Assembly: GCA_036850595.1 (NCBI GenBank)
Contig: CM072156.1
Span: 7,185,441-7,249,440 of the forward strand
Direction of reading: 5' to 3'
DNA: 64,000 bases
DNA from: Rhyacichthys aspro
Lineage: Eukaryota > Chordata > Actinopteri > Gobiiformes > Rhyacichthyidae
Shown here: positions 57,501-64,000 of the stretch, piece after piece
How the letters are laid out: each line of letters begins with the position of its first letter
Position numbering within the stretch: position 1 is the stretch's first letter
The notes under the pieces: model-generated
Seen by the model: the letters and a program-made list of their open reading frames with translations, nothing else
Told to the model about the DNA's origin: nothing
Databases searched by the model: none
Program-made: the position numbers and the translations under genes

Positions 57501-59035
57501 TAAATTTCCAGACAAAAAGCAAAGCCGTGTTCTTTCCAAAATAATGACACAATGATCACTTTGTCAAATCAAAAACACGCCAGTAACTGCCACAATCAGT
57601 CTGAATCAGCTGATTGTTGGAAATCACAGTGCTTTGAAAGGGACCATCTCGATTATTGTGAGTCGCTCCACCTCTTATCGCCTGGAGGTTAGAAATACGT
57701 TTTGTAAAGACAGTTATGATCCATCCAGTGTGATATAGGAGCAAACTTCAGCATGTCCCAAACCCTTACAACTATCCTTAGTCTCACAACAACTACTGAG
57801 ACTTTCTCATTAACTTGTTCTGTACTAGTACAACAATGCTTAAACACCAATTTTCTGCCTTAAACCCACACTGTCCATTTTAACATATCTTGGGTTGTAC
57901 AAACATGTCATTTTTCTGCTTTATGTGAAGAATTAGACTGGTCTTTGTGAATCAAGTTGCATTTAAAGGCAGCAGTACGTATGAGCATGGAATAAACTGG
58001 CCATGGACCCAACTCAATAGACAGATCATAAAGCCTGCCCCATTTTAAATAACAGTCTTCTGCCTGCTTCTATTTGCAAAGTGAATAATGCAATTTGTGC
58101 AATAAAGGTCACTTTCAGATAAGTCATTCAACCCAAAAAATGTATCCCAAGTTGTTAAATGTTGATCTGAAAAGAGGCTCAGATCCACTTCAGAAGAGAT
58201 CACTCCCAATCAATGCACTGTGCTGTAAAACTCATTTTTTTTGCCAATTGCTTTTCCACTTTGTTCACCCACGCTAAACACTCTGCAGGGTTATTTACAG
58301 CCCAACCAATTATACAGTATTACCATTCCCAAAATCTTGTGTTTGGTTGTTGAGGTGATTTCATTTGGTGTAAAACTGTGTACAACAAGTGTTAAATCAC
58401 AGCAGCCACAGCTCACTTTCCACTCCCACATTATTTATATGAAGTGGTACTCTTAATACGCATGCACTCAGCTCAACTCAACTATTTTCCAACAAAGCCA
58501 TTAAATCAAGCCTACTAATAGCTCTTTGTGTATTGTGTTGCATAGAAACAAATAATTACCACATTTTTTAAACTTCAGTCATTCTCCAGATGTGCAAGTG
58601 TTCCATTAACTTATGCATGTGCTATCATGAAAACGGTAAAAATCTATTTACATTCCAGTTTTATCTTAAAACCTCAGACTAAAACATGCCTCTCATTATC
58701 TCAAGTGTGTTTCGACATTGGAGAAACATAACTACACTACAGGCTACAGACAGACACAGAATAAAAACATAAATAAGTACAAAAACAAACAGTGAATGGC
58801 TGTGATTATTGGCAGTGAACACAATCCACTGAGCGTATGTGAAGCACCTCGGGCGTCCCGCTGCTTAAACAGATGTTAATCGCTTCATCAGATAAGACAG
58901 TGTGCTTTATGAAGTTTAATATATGGTGACACACACGTTCTCATGCACGGCGCTGAAAGACGCTGCGCGGACGGCTCATTAATAAGCCGGGATGCGATGC
59001 AATCTCCATCTTTATTAAAACGTTGAAAGACGCGA
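51501..59035. other. Gene-poor stretch
   Basis: No supported gene. A minus-strand frame at 51528-52001 (157 codons) is unusually long for this AT content but has no domain that I know. The parts around 51520-51830, 53560-53770 and 56870-57190 look less neutral than their surroundings (CpG-containing or TAAT-rich) and could be conserved non-coding elements. Confidence 0.5.
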
Positions 59036-59040
59036 GCCGC

Positions 59041-59116
59041 TGTGCTCACACTCACACACACTCACACAAACACACACACACACACGGACTGACACACACA
59101 CACACACACACACAGC
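59041..59116 (+). repeat. CA microsatellite
   Basis: Two (ca)n runs separated by 'cggactga' are directly visible. Confidence 0.95.
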
Positions 59117-60592
59117 GCCCGCTTCATGGCTGACCACACACTGATACAAGAATGTGGAAGGTTGATGAGAATAAAACGCAATGACAAGAAATGCTTATGT
59201 TTAATTACGTACAACAGCTGCAAGTACACACAAAATTGAGTTCATTTTAGTTGATTTTTGGCGTTGGCCAAACGGTATCAATATGGAGTCATTTTAACAC
59301 TGGCCAAAGTTGAGCAGGATGGAGTATCTGCAGTTCATAGTTATTAAAAATCTAGCAAAATATACTACTTCTTTAGATAACTTTTTGTGTAATGTTATGA
59401 TTCGGCTGAAAATATAAATTACAGAAATGCAAATCCTAAAAAGTTACATAGTTTTGCTAAAAAATGTATTTGGGTCATGTATATAATTTTTCCTGTAAAG
59501 AAGTTATCTCCTAAAATCAGCAAAAACCCTCAAATTTTTTACTTTTTAGGCATAATATGTACTTTATATACGCACACATATCACGAATTGCTTTTATTGG
59601 TCAAAACAGAATCATAGCAACAACTAGTGACAACTCTGTGAACCACATACAAACATATTGAATAAAACTGATGAAATAAGCAACATAATGAGTACAACTA
59701 TTATATTGAGCTCAAGAGCTAAATGGCTAAAGAGGATAACTAAATAACTGACCAAATTAATGAAACTAACCAACAAACTGAGCAACCTAACAAAAGTTAT
59801 TATTTCAGATAACGACCTGGATAACTGAAAAAGTCAAAAATAAAAGCTGAATGATTAAGTGAATGAATACTTTAAATATATGAATAAACAATAATAACAT
59901 TATCAGGCACTTTCCTAAAGCTTATAAAAAATACCTTAAAAACTGCCCCTCTCATCTCTAGTTTCCTGATACCAGTGCACTTACTTCCATCGTGCTAACG
60001 TTAGGTGGTTATGATTAATGATTATTCACCTCATCAAAGCCCTGATAGATTTTTTTCTTACAGGATAGAACCACTGCTGATCAAACAATCAAAAGATAAA
60101 AGTCATTAAAAGATACTAAAAGCTCCACTATCTAGTTTTATTTTATCTGCCCTAGTTGTGGTTTTTCTCCACAACAAAGAAAGAAATCTGGTAATATCTC
60201 TTTATGAAAACTTTTCAAAGAGCAGTGAAAGTGTCTTTCTTGGCAGTAGATAGTTACCCTTACTCTAGCTAAAAAAAAAGAAAAAAAAAAAGATCTTCAC
60301 TGTAATTGAATAAAAAGGTAAAGGCGTAGAAACAAATAGAACAGGGGAGTAAAAAATGGAGGGTTGTTTTTAGCCAAAGAATAATGAACAAAACGTGTGC
60401 AGATGGCAGAGGCAGATGGGTTCATTTGGGAGTGGAAGCCTGGGACAGCCCTGGTGCTTGATGGGTAATGGATAATAGTCCATGGAGCTGGGGCTCTTCT
60501 TGTGTCAGTCACATGCTGATATAGGACCACTTCAACATGTGAGCCTTTAACTGTCCAGGAGCGAGTCATGTGATCCTCATGTGTTTGAGAGC

Positions 60593-60630
60593 TCCACCTG
60601 CTCCACCTGCTCCACCCGCTCCACCCGACC
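60593..60630 (+). repeat. 9-bp tandem repeat (ctccacctg)
   Basis: About four copies of 'ctccacctg' or 'ctccacccg' are directly visible. Confidence 0.85.
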
Positions 60631-62329
60631 TGGAGCATCTACGAGACACATACTGATATTTAGGTTTAACATTTCTTAGTTTGAATTCTAATAAATAGTC
60701 AATTATAGCTTTAGCTGACCTTCCTCCGTACTCATCACACGGAGAAGAAAATTTCACTGAAGAAAAAAGTTATATACAACTCTTTGTTTGAACATCACAT
60801 GCTTTTTAATTCTTTTTTTCCTGACCTTGTTTAATGCCATTGTAATGGTGTCAGTGTGGGCCAGTTATGCATCAGATCCATCAACTAATAAGAACATGAT
60901 GCACTTTGCATGAATTCAGAGATGGAGAGATATTTAGTTGTATTTTGTAAACACCTGAAAAAATGTGATGTAGCTTTGTTTTGTGGGTAACTTGCCTTTT
61001 TAACATTTAAACAAAGACATTACATTGTACTGTTTCCCATTAATGTTATGGTACCTGTTTCACGTCACATTAAACCAGTATGTGTGCCAGATATTGATAT
61101 TTAAAACTAAACAACTGACGAGAGGATTCTGACATTTGTCTCTATTCCACTTTTTGCAACAATCATTTTTATTTTAGTCTGAAACTACAGTGCAGACACA
61201 CCAGTGGATGTGTTTTTGGACTATTTTGTTAGTATTTTGTTCATCAGTTACACAGATGTCATGATATGTCAAAGATAATTGTCTCGTGACGTATCCAACA
61301 TCAGAGAATTGCTTTATTGAGATATTATCTTTACTATGGACAATGTATTTTGAGTTCCTCCACGATTCCCACCCTTATAGTATTCAGCAGGCGGCTCATC
61401 TTTGGCTTCTTATCTGACTATCTTGCCTTGTTTCTGGCAAAAGTTCTCCCTAAATGTGGAAAACATGTGGGTCACTCTGGGTAAACCTCAATTTTCCAGT
61501 CTTCGTTGAATAAAAAGTGAATGCAGTGTGGTACAGATCGGAGCACTGCCACAAAAACAGGAAACATAAGGAAGTAAGTACATGCCAACGCCAGCCAAGA
61601 CAAACAGGCAGCTTTGGCACAATAACACACTTGTAATGGACACAATGAACATGCAGATGTGCCCCAAATCACTTACTACAGGTTCTTCTTGAAGTTTGAG
61701 TTGGGTTCTTATTTAAAATTACAAGTGGCAGCGGACTGGATCTTTCCACAGTACACAAAGCTTCCAAAGCCATTCATCACTGGAGAAAACGCGACAACAC
61801 AACAGGAAAGAGAATGTGTGGAGTCTCAAAAGGAGGGTGATTGTGTATTCAAGGCTAGAATTATCTTCATCCCCAAACGGCGGGATTATCAGGCCACATC
61901 TGTTGGCCATTCACTCACAGCGTATGTTCTAATCATGAAGTGAAGAGCAATTACCATTATGGAGCTTTGTGAACGTGTGAAGGAAAGACAGCGGTGGCAC
62001 TGCATTATTATTTTGAATGCTCCAGATTCCACAAGACAAGTTGAAAGAGTAAGGAGTGACAGATCTTTGGAAATGTCACAGGGAGCAATCTCTGGTGATG
62101 CCCAGATAATCAGAAACAGACGGAACATGTGGCAGGAGTGAAAAGACACAGACGGAGTTGAACTTTTCTGTGGTGGAGTGAGGTTTTAGGGAGGTTTGTG
62201 TTAAACAGTATAAGTGTGTTGACAGAGGTGTGTGGAAAATGAATTCTCAGGTAAATGCTTTCACTTGAAAATAAAGAAATTGTTTGAATTAAGTTCAGTT
62301 CTTTCAGTTCTGTTTACGCTACAACAAGA

Positions 62330-62552
62330 AGTCTGTGGGACTGATCTCTCCGGGAGCTCTGGCTTCCTCCCACCGTCCACAGACACGCATGTCTAAGGGA
62401 ATTAGTGAATCTAAATCACTCAAAGTGAGTAAATGTGAGCACTAATGGTTGTCTGTTAGTCTCTCGGTTCAGTGCGTACTCTTCTCATGCCATAAGTAGC
62501 TGAAGTAAACCGCATTATGTACAGGATAAGCAGTAGAAAATGAACAAATGAG
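62330..62552 (+). mobile_element. Decayed copy of the same dispersed repeat family as 47040-47132
   Basis: It opens with 'gtctgtgggactgatctctccgggagctctggcttcctcccaccgtccacagacacgcatgtc', followed by 'gtgagcactaatggttgtctgttagtctct' and ending 'caggataagcagtagaaaatgaa'. This is the block order of a common fish repeat ('ctccggcttcctcccacagtcca ... atggttgtctgtct ... aggataagcggtagaaaatg'). The middle is deleted. Confidence 0.6.
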
Positions 62553-64000
62553 TATCCCCAAATAAGTTGAGTAAGACTATGAGTGTATTTGGGGAAAGAC
62601 AAAGCAAGAATTGAGAAAAGTTGATAATATATTTGCATTAAAATATATCTGTTAATGGATAGTGTTCAGTCAGAAACAAGGCAACATACAAAGCTAATGA
62701 GAGCTGTTCCACAAAATGACTTGATGACTTAAAAAAAGGTTAAATGAGAGAAAGAAAACAAATTCAGATATGTAAAGATACTGTATATGAGTATAAAACT
62801 GCAAAATGTGAATGTTTTCTTTAAAAATAAGCAAAATGTAATTCATCTACAAACAGGGACAGGCCAATAGAGCCATGTGACAGGAAAAAAAAAAAAAAAA
62901 AAGGCACTGCATTTGATGGAGACTGTAGCATCTGGATTTATCAATGTTAGCTACATCGCAATAATGATAGTACTTTTCTTTATTCTTATGTGAAAATCTC
63001 CAGCATCTCATCATATGCTCTCAAATGTCAAAATATTAGAGTAAAAAAAACTTACATCTTCAAAAAACATATGTGAATCTAAAAAGTAGTCAAATATGAG
63101 TTACTGCTGAAGTCTGAGTGCTACCTGTATTTTCTTCTTTATCTGCCAGACTCCTCTCCCGTTCCTTTCCCATAGACAACCCAGCAATTTGCTTTAATCC
63201 ATATTGACTGCTCTTCCATGACCTCACTCCATAGGGTCCAGCAGCGAGGATTTACTGTGAGACGGCCAATCTAAACAACCTGAGTTAACTTCTTTCCCTT
63301 CAGTACAAATATGTGAGGATCGGTGTGTGTTGGGTGTGTGTGAAAAGACAAAGACACTGGTAGATGTCGGGGGGCTTTAGAAAATGTTGCAGTGTGTACA
63401 CAAGAAACGCTTTGTCAGGATTTATCGTGATGAATGGGACAAAGATGTTGAGAATGAGATAAACCGTTGTCCCAGCGGCTGAAACGAAATCATTAAATCT
63501 GTTGGCTCCACACACAGAGCCACATCCACTCATCATTTAGTTACCAGTTTGTTACCAGACTGTTTATTAGTGCAAGCTCGTATCCAGGAAAAATAAAAAT
63601 GCAATGTGATTAAGACAAGCCCAGATAGTTAAAGGTGCATTTTGTAAAATATTGTAGTATATTGTCTCAAAATAACACCTTTATAAGCTCTTGATCTTAG
63701 AGAATAATGGTCCATAGAAGAAGAACAACTCAGAGAAACACTGAAAAAGTTAAGGTTCCAGTTGATTTATATGAAAGTAGTAAGGAAATCCTCCGATCTG
63801 ATAGAACTAATAGCAACTTTAGCAACTTAGGGGCTATTCAGACCATGTATTTCATTCAACTATGTGCAGCAAGCACTTTTCTCTCTGATGTTTTCTCTCT
63901 TTGATGTAAAATGCTTCATTAACAGTCATTATGTGCACACATCATTGCCTCACAGACACTTCAGTGCAAGCCAGGACTCATTCCTATTCACACTTCCACC

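Larger units (their letters stand above)
59117..64000. other. Gene-poor stretch to the window end
   Basis: No supported gene. It contains A-rich tracts (60270-60292, poly-A near 62886-62903), the 9-bp repeat at 60593-60630 and a dispersed repeat relic at 62330-62552. The segment about 61720-61960 has an open frame of up to 94 codons but reads more like conserved non-coding sequence. Confidence 0.5.

Noticed and set aside
1..64000. tRNA, rRNA or CRISPR arrays
   Set aside because: None was seen. The regular 60-bp periodicity in the two arrays is a coding minisatellite with no spacer diversity, not a CRISPR array.

Overview
This window is vertebrate, almost certainly teleost fish, chromosomal DNA. 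It is AT-rich and has no bacterial gene packing. It carries relics of repeat families that I know from fish genomes: a Tc1-type transposon, the 3' end of an L2-type LINE, a hAT-type element, a solo LTR, and the dispersed element that opens with 'atatagctgcaagcagcgatga'. It also holds CA/TG and AT microsatellites. Most of it (1-10971 and 28140-64000) is gene-poor. I found no convincing exons of a conventional gene there, only repeats and a few stretches that look like conserved non-coding sequence but cannot be proven so from one genome.

The centre of the window is a head-to-tail tandem duplication. Unit 1 is 10972-20009 and unit 2 is 20010-28139. By eye they differ at about a dozen places in the 2.7 kb upstream of the gene (roughly 0.5%), and by exactly 900 bp inside a coding minisatellite. 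Each unit carries, from left to right: an L2 LINE 3' remnant; an intronless minus-strand gene; a compact divergent promoter region; a plus-strand two-exon transcript candidate; and a possible minus-strand terminal exon that meets it tail-to-tail.

The minus-strand gene encodes 1647 residues in unit 1 and 1347 in unit 2, counted from the first true ATG. It begins with double-stranded-RNA-binding domains that resemble Staufen dsRBD3 and dsRBD4. A very long disordered acidic region follows, built of 10-residue units with one S/T-P dipeptide each (about 109 units in copy 1, 79 in copy 2). It ends with a 128-residue helical domain that I do not recognise. The lack of introns across two Staufen dsRBDs fits a retrocopy origin. 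The dsRBD part has been duplicated internally, and the first module has lost its second dsRBD.

The best candidate for something undescribed is this pair of Staufen-derived, minisatellite-expanded genes with their shared divergent promoter block. Expression, function and even the reality of the tandem (against an uncollapsed haplotype in the assembly) cannot be settled from sequence alone.
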